DNA of 64,000 bases from Microbacterium allomyrinae (GTDB taxonomy: Bacteria; Actinomycetota; Actinomycetes; Actinomycetales; Microbacteriaceae). Both the position numbers and the translations under genes were made by a program. Shown here one piece after another: positions 54,959 through 63,671 of this stretch; the stretch's first letter is position 1; the number at the start of each line of letters is the position of its first letter. The stretch is from NCBI RefSeq assembly GCF_020682705.1, contig NZ_JAGTTN010000004.1, forward strand, positions 1-64,000. The letters run 5' to 3'. The notes beneath the pieces are model-generated. The model ran no database searches. It saw only the letters and a program-made list of their open reading frames with translations, and was not told where the DNA came from.

Positions 54959-56167
54959 ATGGCTTTCGAAGGCGGAGTCGGACGCGACGCAGGGGTGCGG
55001 ATCGCCGTCCTGCATGCGGGGGGCGACCCTCGCTCGAGCGAGCTGTGGTCGGGTACGCCGCGGGGCCTCATCGACGGGCTCGAGGCGTACGGATGCGCGG
55101 TGGTCGCCCTCCGTGCCCCTCGCGCGGGCCGTGTCACCAGGATCGCGGCGCACGGCACGGCGGCGGCCACGGGAAGCGCCGGCAGGTTCCGCGGCATCGT
55201 GGCCGACCGTGGCGCCATCGCCCGGCACGCTCGCACCCGGGGGTTCGCACGATCGCTCGTGGGGGCGGGACGCCTCGACGGTGTGGTCGTGATGGGGTCC
55301 GACGCCCTGGATGTCGGGGCACTGGTGACGGCGCAGCCTGCCCCGGTGATGACCTACGACGACTCGACGCTCGCCCAGATGTGGCGGCATCCGTCCTCCG
55401 ATCCCCGCCTCATGCGCTTCCCTTCGCGCCGCGTCGAGGAGTGGATCGCGACGCAGCGGCGTTCGTCGCTCGCAGCATCCGGGGTTGCGGTGTGCAGCGA
55501 GTGGGCGGCCGACTCGTTCGTGCACGACTACGGGGTACCCCGAGAACGCGTGCACGTCGTCGGGATCGGACATCGTCCGCGGATCCTGCGCGAATCGCCG
55601 ACTGCGGCAGCGGACCCGGCGTTCCTGTTCGTCGGGGTCGACTGGGAGCGCAAGAACGGCGCCGCGGTCGTGGGCGCGTTCCGTGCGGTGCGCGCGGCGC
55701 ATCCCACGGCGACCCTGCACGTCGTCGGCGATCACCCGCAGTTCGCCGAGGCCGGCGTCGTCGGGCACGGGATGCTGCGGCGCGACGATCCCGGGCAGCA
55801 GCGCCTGCTCGATGAGCTCTATGCATCGAGCACGGCCTTCGTCCTGCCGAGTCGGTTCGAGCCGTTCGGGATCGTGTATCTCGAGGCCGCGTCGGCGGGA
55901 CTGCCGATCGTCGCGACTCGGGAGGGCGGTGCTGCCGCGGTGCTCGGCGGCGGCGCCATCGCCGTCGACCCCGGCGACCGCGGGCAGATCGAGCGCGCGA
56001 TGCAGACGCTCTGCGACCCCGTCGAAGCACGGCGTCGCGGCGGGTCGGCCCGCACCGCCGCTCGCGAATCGACGTGGGAGCACGTCGCTGAGCGCCTCGT
56101 CGACGCGATGCGGGTGGCGGCGGAGCGGGATGCCGGCATCAGCCGGTCGAGTGCGGGGAGGGGGTGA
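54959..56167 (+). CDS. GT4-family glycosyltransferase
   Basis: 402 residues with the GT-B plan. The C-terminal half has FLFVGVDWERKNG, and the nucleotide-sugar site FVLPSRFEPFGIVYLEAAS with the E-x7-E pattern of GT4 enzymes. The N-terminal half is less conserved. The ATG at 54959 follows GAGGA at 8 nt. The last 29 bp overlap the 3' end of the converging gene at 56139. Confidence 0.9.
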   Translation: MAFEGGVGRDAGVRIAVLHAGGDPRSSELWSGTPRGLIDGLEAYGCAVVALRAPRAGRVTRIAAHGTAAATGSAGRFRGIVADRGAIARHARTRGFARSLVGAGRLDGVVVMGSDALDVGALVTAQPAPVMTYDDSTLAQMWRHPSSDPRLMRFPSRRVEEWIATQRRSSLAASGVAVCSEWAADSFVHDYGVPRERVHVVGIGHRPRILRESPTAAADPAFLFVGVDWERKNGAAVVGAFRAVRAAHPTATLHVVGDHPQFAEAGVVGHGMLRRDDPGQQRLLDELYASSTAFVLPSRFEPFGIVYLEAASAGLPIVATREGGAAAVLGGGAIAVDPGDRGQIERAMQTLCDPVEARRRGGSARTAARESTWEHVAERLVDAMRVAAERDAGISRSSAGRG

Positions 56168-57356
56168 TCGTATCCGCGAGAATCCGGACGACCTGCTGCT
56201 CGGTCTCGTGCCACGAGCGCCCGATCACCGACTGCGCGACCTCGGCCGCGTGAGCGTCGAGGTCGGGGCGCGCCACGGCGGCGACGAGCGCATCGGCGAG
56301 CGCGTGGGGTGTCGGCAGGGCCCAGGCGACGTGCGGGTTCGGCATGTCGGCGCGCGCGAGAGCGGAGTCGTTGACCACCGGAACGACTCCCGCCGCCAGC
56401 ATCTCCTCGGCGACGAGCGAGATGTTCGTGAACGAGAGCGCGAGTCCCGCGGTGACGGTGCTGTACAGATCGTTCAGCTCGGACGGGGTGAGGTTGCCAT
56501 GCGAGACGACGGGGAACGGCGCATCCGAGAGCGCATCGCCGTAGACGTGGATCGGCTCGGACGGAAGCCGTCCGTGGAACACCTCGAGGGCGCGCATCGC
56601 GAGCGTGAATCCGCGTCGGTCCGTTCCCTGCCGTGCGTAGAGCACCACGCCGCGGCGTCGCTGGCCGTGCTCCTGCAGAGCGTAGACCTCGGTGTCGCAG
56701 CCGAACGGGACCAGGTCGCTGCCGACTCCCGCCTCGTCGCGCAGGCAGTCGCGCACCATCTGGCCGAGGGCGATGTTGCGGAACCCGAACCGGTACGTGT
56801 CCTCGGCCAGCGCGTACTCGGCGCCGCGCGGAGAGAAGTACGGCTCGTAGTCCTGGATGAAATAGGCGCGCTGCCCCTCGCGGCCGCGCCGCGCGAGCAC
56901 GTGGGCCGTCGGCCACGAGGTCGCCACCAGCGCGTCGAACCCGCGTATCTCGGGCGGGACCGGCCGGATGTCGGCCGACAGCCACGGCCACGACGTGCGG
57001 ATCGTGTCGATGCGGTCTGCGAGGTCGCCGGCGTGACGGTCGTAGAGCAGCAGGGTGTTGCGCATGCCCGCGCGCTCGGCGGCCTGCATCATGCGGAACT
57101 GGGTGGTGTGCCCGCCCGACCCCGGGCCCGGGGGAATCGTCAGCCAGCCGATGCGGAGCGGGCGCCCCGGCGCTGCGGGCGGCGAGAACGGCGGGAGGCT
57201 CTGCGAGTCCGCGAGGTCATCGGGCAGCAGCGGGAACTCGAGTTCGCGTGCACCGAGAAGGTGCACGAGGCGCAGCGCCGCGAACTGTGCGAGGTAGCGC
57301 GGAGTGCGGTGCCGCACTCGCTCGATCAGTCCTCGTCGTCGCCTGCGAGGCGTCAT
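56139..57356 (-). CDS. WsaF-like GT-B glycosyltransferase
   Basis: 405 residues. The match is to the WsaF rhamnosyltransferase group: GPGSGGHTTQFRMMQAA, YFIQDYEPYFSPRGAEY and SLVAEEMLAAGVVPVVN. It probably adds rhamnose or a related deoxy sugar. It is on the minus strand inside the plus-strand locus, with its own promoter candidate (57394-57399) and SD GAGAGAGG. Its 3' end overlaps the converging GT4 gene by 29 bp. Confidence 0.87.
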   Translation of the reverse strand: MTPRRRRRGLIERVRHRTPRYLAQFAALRLVHLLGARELEFPLLPDDLADSQSLPPFSPPAAPGRPLRIGWLTIPPGPGSGGHTTQFRMMQAAERAGMRNTLLLYDRHAGDLADRIDTIRTSWPWLSADIRPVPPEIRGFDALVATSWPTAHVLARRGREGQRAYFIQDYEPYFSPRGAEYALAEDTYRFGFRNIALGQMVRDCLRDEAGVGSDLVPFGCDTEVYALQEHGQRRRGVVLYARQGTDRRGFTLAMRALEVFHGRLPSEPIHVYGDALSDAPFPVVSHGNLTPSELNDLYSTVTAGLALSFTNISLVAEEMLAAGVVPVVNDSALARADMPNPHVAWALPTPHALADALVAAVARPDLDAHAAEVAQSVIGRSWHETEQQVVRILADTITPSPHSTG

Positions 57357-57393
57357 CGCGATCGCCTCTCTCGAGAACCACGGGTTGCCACAG

Positions 57394-57399
57394 AGCGTA
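57394..57399 (-). promoter_or_regulatory. -10 element for the WsaF-like gene
   Basis: Minus-strand TACGCT about 37 nt upstream of the ATG at 57356. It is divergent from the gene at 57422. Confidence 0.4.
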
Positions 57400-57421
57400 G
57401 CGGCATTCGGGAGGCACGACG

Positions 57422-58276
57422 ATGATCGATCCGCCGCTCTCCGCTCGTACCGCCGCCGCCGCCGCGACCGCCGCGACGGAGCTTCCTCCTGTCCAGATGC
57501 TGTGGTTCGGACGCCCCCTCGGCGACGTCGAGCGGCTCAGCATCATGTCGTTCCTCCGCCAGGGGCATCCCGTCCACCTGTTCGCATACGGCGACCCGGG
57601 CGATGTGCCCCGCGGCGCCGAGGTGCTCGACGGTGCCGCGGTGATCCCGCAGCGCGAGTTCGACGTGCTGCGCGCGCGCGGGGTGAAGCCCGGCGTCTTC
57701 TCGGACTACTTCCGGGCGATGCTCCTGCTCCAGCGCGGCGGCTGGTGGGTGGACTGCGACGTCGTGTGCCTGCGGCCCTTCGACTTCCGGTCGGAGCTCG
57801 TCTACGGCTGGCAGGATCCGCGCGTGATCAACGGGGCCGTGCTCCGGATCCCGGCGGGCCACCGGGCCGCAGCGCTGCTGGTCGAGCTCTGCCGGCATCC
57901 GAGTCGGTGGCAGCGGCACGACAGCGCGCGACGGCTGGCGAAGAAGACGCGGGATGCCGCGCTGGGCCGCCGCCGGATCGAGAACGTCGCGTGGGGGGCC
58001 ACGGGTCCGGCATCGGTCACCGCCGTCGTCCGGGCGCTGCGGCTGCACCACCACGCGATGGCCACCGAGGTCTTCTACCCGGTGGCATGGGAGGACAGCG
58101 CCGTGCTCTGGCGCCCGGGCGGACTCGAACTCGCCTCGGCGACGTACGCCGTGCACCTGTGGAACGAGGTCCGCGGCGGCCGGCAGGCGCTGGCGGGGAG
58201 CCCGGTGGATGCCTGGATGCGGCAGTACGGGGTGGCCGCCCGCGAGGGCGCGGTCGTCGCGGGGGTGACGACGTGA
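57422..58276 (+). CDS. DXD-type glycosyltransferase (capsular/Och1-like)
   Basis: 284 residues. FSDYFRAMLLLQRGGWWVDCDV is split across the signature: SDYFR and GGWWVDCDV carry the Asp-x-Asp metal site of the alpha-1,4-GlcNAc/Och1-like family (GT32). The N-terminus starts with an Ala/Thr-rich stretch, then PVQMLWFGRPL. GGGAGG lies before the ATG. It overlaps the next gene by 4 nt (GTGA). Confidence 0.85.
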   Translation: MIDPPLSARTAAAAATAATELPPVQMLWFGRPLGDVERLSIMSFLRQGHPVHLFAYGDPGDVPRGAEVLDGAAVIPQREFDVLRARGVKPGVFSDYFRAMLLLQRGGWWVDCDVVCLRPFDFRSELVYGWQDPRVINGAVLRIPAGHRAAALLVELCRHPSRWQRHDSARRLAKKTRDAALGRRRIENVAWGATGPASVTAVVRALRLHHHAMATEVFYPVAWEDSAVLWRPGGLELASATYAVHLWNEVRGGRQALAGSPVDAWMRQYGVAAREGAVVAGVTT

Positions 58277-59376
58277 GCGCCCTGCCGCTGCGACCTCGCG
58301 TGCTCTATGTGCGAACGGAGGGCCGCTCCACGGTGCCGCGCGAGGAGCGCCGCCGGCGGGAGCTCTCCGGTGCCACGCAGCGCCGCATCCTCATCGAGGA
58401 GTCGTTCGGGTTCGACCTGCTGGGGGCGTCCGACCTCGCCGCGCTTCCGGGGTGGCGCGGGCGGATCCTGCGTCGCCTGCCTGCCGCCGTCGCGCTGGCG
58501 TTCGAGGTCGCACGACGCCGCGGCGACTACGACGTCGTGGTGACGTGGGCGGAGAAGTACTCGGTCGCCGTCGCCGGGGTGCTGCTCTGGCATCGGCATC
58601 GCCCGCGCCATCTCGCGATCATGGACTGGATGTCCAAGCCCGTGGTGCGGATCCCGTTGCGGCTGGTGCGCGGCGGCGTCGACGAGATCCTCACCTGGAG
58701 CAGCACGCAGGCCCGCGTCGCGACCGAGCGGCTCGGGTTCCGCGCCGAGCAGATCGTGCGCATCCCGCATCCGGTCGACGACGTGTTCTTCGCCCCGGCG
58801 GACGGCGCCCGGCGCACCATCTTCTCGGCGGGGGAGACGCAGCGCGACTTCGCGACCCTCATGTATGCCGTCCACGGGCTCGAGGTGCCCACGGTGATCG
58901 CGGCGTCGCTGGTCGGCGTCTTCACCGGGTTCCGCACGCGGCTGGTGGATGCCTCGAGCATGGGGGAGCTGCCGGCGAACGTCGAGGTGCGTGCGATGGA
59001 TGCGCAAGAGCTGCGCCGGGCGTACGCCGATGCCGCGATCGTCGTCGTCCCGCTCGTCGCCGCCGACAACAACGCCGGCATCAGCGTGCTCCTGGAGGCG
59101 ATGTCGATGGGTCGGCCGGTGATCGTGACCAGGACGGCGGGTCAGCACGACGTGGTCGTGGACGGCGTGACCGGGCTCTACGTGCCACCGGGCGATCCCG
59201 CCGCTCTCCGCGATGCGATCCGCCGGCTCTTCGACGACCCCGCCGCGGCCGAGGCGATGGGCCGCCGCGCGAGGGCCGATGTCCTCGCGCACCATCGCGC
59301 CGACGATTTCGTCGCCCGCATCCGCGAGGTCGCGGGGATGCCGGCCGAGCGCGTGGAGGAGGTGCGCCGTGCCTAG
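58273..59376 (+). CDS. GT4-family glycosyltransferase
   Basis: 367 residues. The C-terminal Rossmann half is clear: IFSAGETQRDF, then VVVPLVAADNNAGISVLLEAMSMG with the GT4 nucleotide-sugar Glu pair, and VDGVTGLYVPPGD. The N-terminal half is divergent. It is coupled to the DXD glycosyltransferase by a GTGA overlap and converges on the glycosyltransferase at 59393. Confidence 0.9.
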   Translation: MSALPLRPRVLYVRTEGRSTVPREERRRRELSGATQRRILIEESFGFDLLGASDLAALPGWRGRILRRLPAAVALAFEVARRRGDYDVVVTWAEKYSVAVAGVLLWHRHRPRHLAIMDWMSKPVVRIPLRLVRGGVDEILTWSSTQARVATERLGFRAEQIVRIPHPVDDVFFAPADGARRTIFSAGETQRDFATLMYAVHGLEVPTVIAASLVGVFTGFRTRLVDASSMGELPANVEVRAMDAQELRRAYADAAIVVVPLVAADNNAGISVLLEAMSMGRPVIVTRTAGQHDVVVDGVTGLYVPPGDPAALRDAIRRLFDDPAAAEAMGRRARADVLAHHRADDFVARIREVAGMPAERVEEVRRA

Positions 59377-59392
59377 GAGGTGGACGGCGGCG

Positions 59393-60451
59393 TCATCGCT
59401 CACGCCCGGGCGGGAGCACTTCTCGCAGCACGTCGGCCGCGGCATCCCACATGTGCTCGGAGGTGAACCGTTCGCGCACCGTCGCGTGTGCCCGTTCCCC
59501 GAGCCGCTCGCGTTTCGCCGGGTCGCCCAGCAGGGCGACCAGCTCATCGGCGAGCGCCCGGGGATCCCGCGGCCGCACGAGCACGCCGTCGACGTCGGGG
59601 GTGACGTACTCGCGCATCGCCGGCGAGTCGGTCGTGAGGGTCGCGCGGCCCATCGCCATGGCTTCGAGCACCACGGTCTGGCCGCTCGGATATGCGGGCG
59701 CGGACGTCGGAGTGACGACGACGTCGGCCTCGTGCAGGAGCCGGCGGTAATCGGCGCCGTAGGCCCGCACGATGCGGACGCCGGGCGGGCGGGTGAGGCC
59801 GGCGAGGTTGCGCGGTTCGCACGCGAGGGTCAGCGGAAGGCCCGTCAGTGCGGCGGCTTCGAAGAGCGTGGCGTAGTCACGGCGCGAATCGCTGCCCACC
59901 GAGACGATGCCGCCCCCTCCGGCCGGGGTGGGCAGCGGCGAGTACCAGCCGGCGTCCACACCGAAGGGGATGACGCGGATGCGATCGGCGGGCAGCCCGG
60001 TGGATGCCGTGAGCATCGGCACCTGGTTGGACGAGTAGACGCACAGCCGCTCGACGGTTCTCAGAGCGCGCGCCACGGAGGCGCGTTCACGGGTGGAGGC
60101 GGTCCGCAGGTCCTCGGCGAGCCAGCACACGACCAGCACGAGCGGGTAGGGGCGCCGATGGCGGGCCAGTCGCAGTCCGACGTCCTCGAAGACCGCGAGG
60201 GCGGCATCCGCCTCGTCGTGGCCGCGCGCGGCCCACAGCGCGCCCGTCCCCCGCAGGCCCGGCGCGTACCGGCGGGCGATCGCGTCCGCGACGCGCGCGC
60301 ACAGCGACGCGATCCTGCCCCGAGGGGTCCCGCCCGACCATTCGAGCCGGAACGATTTCTCCAGAGCGCCCAGACCGTAGGGCAGTGGTCCGCCGGGCCC
60401 GGAGGGATCGGCGGGCCGGGTCGCCCCGCACACCACGAGCGCGGTCCTCAC
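59393..60451 (-). CDS. GT4-family glycosyltransferase
   Basis: 352 residues. GT-B fold with RVIPFGVDAGWY, GIVSVGSDSRRDY and SGQTVVLEAMAMGR, plus DVDGVLVRPRD near the end. The start is taken as GTG 60451 because TATGCT (60464-60459) lies 7 nt upstream, the same leaderless arrangement seen at tag and mdh; ATG 60463 would overlap that hexamer. It diverges from the Wzz-like genes. Confidence 0.85.
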   Translation of the reverse strand: MRTALVVCGATRPADPSGPGGPLPYGLGALEKSFRLEWSGGTPRGRIASLCARVADAIARRYAPGLRGTGALWAARGHDEADAALAVFEDVGLRLARHRRPYPLVLVVCWLAEDLRTASTRERASVARALRTVERLCVYSSNQVPMLTASTGLPADRIRVIPFGVDAGWYSPLPTPAGGGGIVSVGSDSRRDYATLFEAAALTGLPLTLACEPRNLAGLTRPPGVRIVRAYGADYRRLLHEADVVVTPTSAPAYPSGQTVVLEAMAMGRATLTTDSPAMREYVTPDVDGVLVRPRDPRALADELVALLGDPAKRERLGERAHATVRERFTSEHMWDAAADVLREVLPPGRER

Positions 60452-60458
60452 GAGCGTC

Positions 60459-60464
60459 AGCATA
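60459..60464 (-). promoter_or_regulatory. -10 element of a leaderless glycosyltransferase promoter
   Basis: Minus-strand TATGCT with a 7-nt gap to the GTG at 60451. Confidence 0.45.
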
Positions 60465-60510
60465 CGACCGTGGCCGCATCGCGGCTGCGCCCGCGCCGAG
60501 GGGGTGCGTC

Positions 60511-61248
60511 GTGACCGTTCGCGATGTGCTCGAGGCGATGCTGCGGCGGTGGTACGTCGTGGTCGCGGTCGTCCTCGCCGTCGCCGCGCTCGGCCTCTTC
60601 TTCGCCCGAGATGACGGCCTGTACTTCACCCGCACCGTCGTCACCTTCTCGACGCCGGGTGAGGACTCGCCGTTCGAGGAGGGCGGATCGTCCGAGGCGG
60701 GCATCATCGCGTTCGCGGCGAGCATCGCGACCGAGCTGAACGATGGGGTCGAGCCGCTGCGCTACGCGTCGGCCGATGCTCCCTTCTATGGGGCCGGGAT
60801 CCGCCAGGGCGTGATCGTGGGGATTCCCTCGACGGGCGGACAGTGGGCGGTGGACTACCGGCGCGCAGCGATCGAGCTGCAGATCGTCTCACCCGACCGC
60901 GAGTGGGTGGCCGAACGTCAGGCCGCGCTGCTGGCGCAGGTGCAGGCGATCACCGAGACTCAGCAGGACGCCGTCGGCACCGGCGACGGCTTCGTGACGA
61001 CGGCGATCGACCCGCTGGCGCTGCGGATCGACCACATCACGCCGACCCGCACCACCCGCATGCTCGCGTGGGGCGCCCTCGCGGTCGTCGCGGTGCTGGT
61101 GTCGGGATGGGCGGCGCTGCGCGGGGATGCCGCGGCGGCGAAGCGGCGGCGCCATGCCGTGGCGCGGCGGCCGGATGCCGTCAGCCCGGGGCGGAATGTC
61201 GTCGTTCACGGGCCGGATGTCATCGTTCAAGGGAAGGGGCAGCGATGA
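60511..61248 (+). CDS. Wzz-like chain-length/co-polymerase protein 1
   Basis: 245 residues. One N-terminal membrane helix (~14-32, YVVVAVVLAVAALGLFF), an ectodomain of ~150 residues, and a second helix (~187-205) give the Wzz topology. The C-terminal ~40 residues are basic and repetitive. There is no tyrosine-kinase domain. GAGGGGG lies before the GTG. It overlaps the next, similar gene by 4 nt. It probably controls polysaccharide chain length or export. Confidence 0.78.
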   Translation: MTVRDVLEAMLRRWYVVVAVVLAVAALGLFFARDDGLYFTRTVVTFSTPGEDSPFEEGGSSEAGIIAFAASIATELNDGVEPLRYASADAPFYGAGIRQGVIVGIPSTGGQWAVDYRRAAIELQIVSPDREWVAERQAALLAQVQAITETQQDAVGTGDGFVTTAIDPLALRIDHITPTRTTRMLAWGALAVVAVLVSGWAALRGDAAAAKRRRHAVARRPDAVSPGRNVVVHGPDVIVQGKGQR

Positions 61249-62273
61249 ACGTCATCGACACACTGAGAGGGTTCGTCCGCAGGTGGTACATCGTGATCCC
61301 GGTGCTGCTCGCCGCGGTCGCGGCGGGCTTCGCGGCGGCGGCGCTCGTGCCGCCCACCCACGCGCTGTCGGCCACGCAGGTGATGCTCCCGGCAGAGACC
61401 GACATTCCCGAGGACGCCAACCCGTTCCTGTACGTCGGGGGACTCGCGCCCGCGGCCGACGTCGTGATCCGGGCGGCGATGGCCGAGGATGTCGTGCGCC
61501 GTTTCACCGAGGGGCTGGACGGCGTCGAGGTCTCCATGGCGCGGGACTCGTCCACCGGCGCACCCGTCATCGTGACGACGGTCGCGGCGCGCAACGACGC
61601 GGACGCCGCGGCGGTGCTGGACGCCTACATCGACAACACCGCGCGGCTGCTGAACGACATCCAGGCCGACGCGGGCGTGGCGCCCGACGGCAGGATCACG
61701 ATCCGCACCCTGACGGTCGACGACATGAGCCGCATCGAGGTGAAGGATCGGTTCACGGCGGTCGGGGTCGCGACGGCCGCAGTGCTCATCGCCGGACTGC
61801 TCGGAGCAGCCCTGACCGACGGCATCCTGATGTCGCGCTCTCGGCGACCCGGACGCACGGGCGCGAACGCCGACGCCGACGCCGACGCCGACGCAGATCC
61901 GGCTGACGCCGAGGACGGCGACGGCGAGGAGCGCCGCGACGACGATCTCCCGGCCGAGGATGGCCGCGACGATTCCTGGACCGGCGACCCCCTGGTCGAT
62001 GAGCCTGCGGTCGCTGCGGCGGACGCGGATCCTCGTGACGCCGACGCTCCGGACGCCGACGCGCGGCACTCCGGTGCGCCCGCCGACGCCGGGTCGCCCA
62101 CCGACGAGCATCCGCCCCCCGACATCCTCGACGACGAACCCGTGCCTGCCCGGGCGACGGCCACGTCGCTCCCGGATGCCGAGTCCCTCGTCGACGAGCC
62201 GGCTGCCGCCGCGCGGGGCCGCGCATCGCGCCCGCGCCGGCCGTCCCGGGCAGTGCCGAGCCGGCGGGGGTGA
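61245..62273 (+). CDS. Wzz-like protein 2 with long acidic tail
   Basis: 342 residues. It has the same plan as its neighbour: RRWYIVIPVLLAAVAAGF near the N-terminus, an ectodomain, and a second helix (~170-192). The last ~145 residues are disordered and very acidic, with an Asp-Ala hexanucleotide repeat near 61869-61896 and a closing basic patch. A long cytoplasmic acidic tail is unusual for Wzz. It is coupled to protein 1 and lies 3 nt before the polymerase gene. Confidence 0.78.
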   Translation: MNVIDTLRGFVRRWYIVIPVLLAAVAAGFAAAALVPPTHALSATQVMLPAETDIPEDANPFLYVGGLAPAADVVIRAAMAEDVVRRFTEGLDGVEVSMARDSSTGAPVIVTTVAARNDADAAAVLDAYIDNTARLLNDIQADAGVAPDGRITIRTLTVDDMSRIEVKDRFTAVGVATAAVLIAGLLGAALTDGILMSRSRRPGRTGANADADADADADPADAEDGDGEERRDDDLPAEDGRDDSWTGDPLVDEPAVAAADADPRDADAPDADARHSGAPADAGSPTDEHPPPDILDDEPVPARATATSLPDAESLVDEPAAAARGRASRPRRPSRAVPSRRG

Positions 62274-62276
62274 GAG

Positions 62277-63641
62277 ATGACGCGGATCCGCACGCGGCCC
62301 GAGCCGATGCCCGCGGAGTCCCATCAGGGGCTGCGCGGGGTCGGCGCGATCGACGCCGTCTGGATGCTGACCGTGTACCTGATCCTGCTCATCGCCCTTC
62401 CGTCGAACCTCGCGATCACGGCCCTGGGCGCCTACGGCCGGCCGCAGTTCCTCTGGGGGCTGGTGCTGTTCGCGTGGTGGGTCGTCGTACGGCTGCAGAC
62501 TCCGAGCGTCGCCGTGCGCCCGATCCGCCAGCCGCTGAAGGTCGCGCTCGGAATTCTGATCGTGGTCGCCCTGCTCGGCTTCGCGCAGGCGCTTCTGCGT
62601 GGGCAGCCGTTCGATCAGATCAGCCCGTCGATCTCGGCACTGCTGCGCCTGGCATCGTGGACGGGTGTCGCGCTGGTCGCGATGGACGGCATCCGCACCG
62701 TCAACGATCTGTCGAGGATGGCGCGGCGGATCGCGCTCGCCGCGGGCGCGCTCGCCGCTCTCGGCATCCTGCAGTTCCTCACCGGCACGACCATCGTGGA
62801 CGCCTTCACCTCGCTCCCGGGATTCACCGGCGGGGTCGCCGGCATCGACGAGCGCGGCGGGTTCACCCGCGCGTCGGGTACGGCGACGCATCCGCTCGAG
62901 TACGCGACCGCACTCAGCATCGGCTTCCCGCTCGCGATCGCGACGGCGGTGAATGCGGCGACGCGGCCCGGGCGCAGCGCCCGCGACCGCGCCATGTGGC
63001 TCGTGGTCGCGCTCATCGCGGTGGCGTCGTTCATCGCGGTGTCGCGCTCGGCCGTCATCGGTTTCGTGGTCGCCGTCATCGCGACCATTCCGGCCGTCCC
63101 GCGTCGCTGGCGCCTGGCCGTCGTGCTGGCGGGCCTCGTGCTCGCGGCGGGCACGGCGCTCGCGGTGCCGGGGCTGTACGGCACGATCGTGGGGATGTTC
63201 CTGTGGTTCGGCACCGATCCCAGCTCCCAGTCGCGCATCGCCGGGCTCGAGTTCGCGACGAGGCTCGTGTCGGAGTCTCCGCTCTTCGGGTCGGGCATCG
63301 GCACGTTCCTGCCGCGGTACTACATCTTCGACAACCAGTGGGCGCAGCTCACGGTCGAGATGGGCATCGCCGGAGTGCTGGCGTTCGCGGTGCTCTTCGC
63401 GACGGCCGTCTGGAGTGCCGGCACCGCCGGCGCGCTCAGCCCGTTCGAAGACATCCGCGTGCTGGGTCGCGCGCTCGCCGCATCGATGGTCGTCGCCGCG
63501 GTGCTGTACGCGCTCTTCGACGGGCTGGCGTTCCCGATCTCATCGGGCCTCGCCTTCCTGATCCTGGGGCTGTGCGGGGCGGCGCGCCTCGTCGGGGTCA
63601 CCGACCGAAGGCTCGACGACGCGCTTCGCCGCGTCGCGTGA
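62277..63641 (+). CDS. O-antigen polymerase/ligase family protein (Wzy-like)
   Basis: 454 residues. About 11-12 membrane helices and a periplasm-side loop are present. The PLFGSGIGTFLPRYY segment and ASGTATHPLEYATALSIGF are typical of Wzy_C/O-antigen ligase proteins. It would join repeat units or attach the polymer to an acceptor. It follows the two Wzz-like genes directly and completes a Wzx/Wzy-type set with the flippase at 52282. Confidence 0.9.
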   Translation: MTRIRTRPEPMPAESHQGLRGVGAIDAVWMLTVYLILLIALPSNLAITALGAYGRPQFLWGLVLFAWWVVVRLQTPSVAVRPIRQPLKVALGILIVVALLGFAQALLRGQPFDQISPSISALLRLASWTGVALVAMDGIRTVNDLSRMARRIALAAGALAALGILQFLTGTTIVDAFTSLPGFTGGVAGIDERGGFTRASGTATHPLEYATALSIGFPLAIATAVNAATRPGRSARDRAMWLVVALIAVASFIAVSRSAVIGFVVAVIATIPAVPRRWRLAVVLAGLVLAAGTALAVPGLYGTIVGMFLWFGTDPSSQSRIAGLEFATRLVSESPLFGSGIGTFLPRYYIFDNQWAQLTVEMGIAGVLAFAVLFATAVWSAGTAGALSPFEDIRVLGRALAASMVVAAVLYALFDGLAFPISSGLAFLILGLCGAARLVGVTDRRLDDALRRVA

Positions 63642-63671
63642 GTGCCCCCTGCGGGAAGCGGATGCCGTCGC

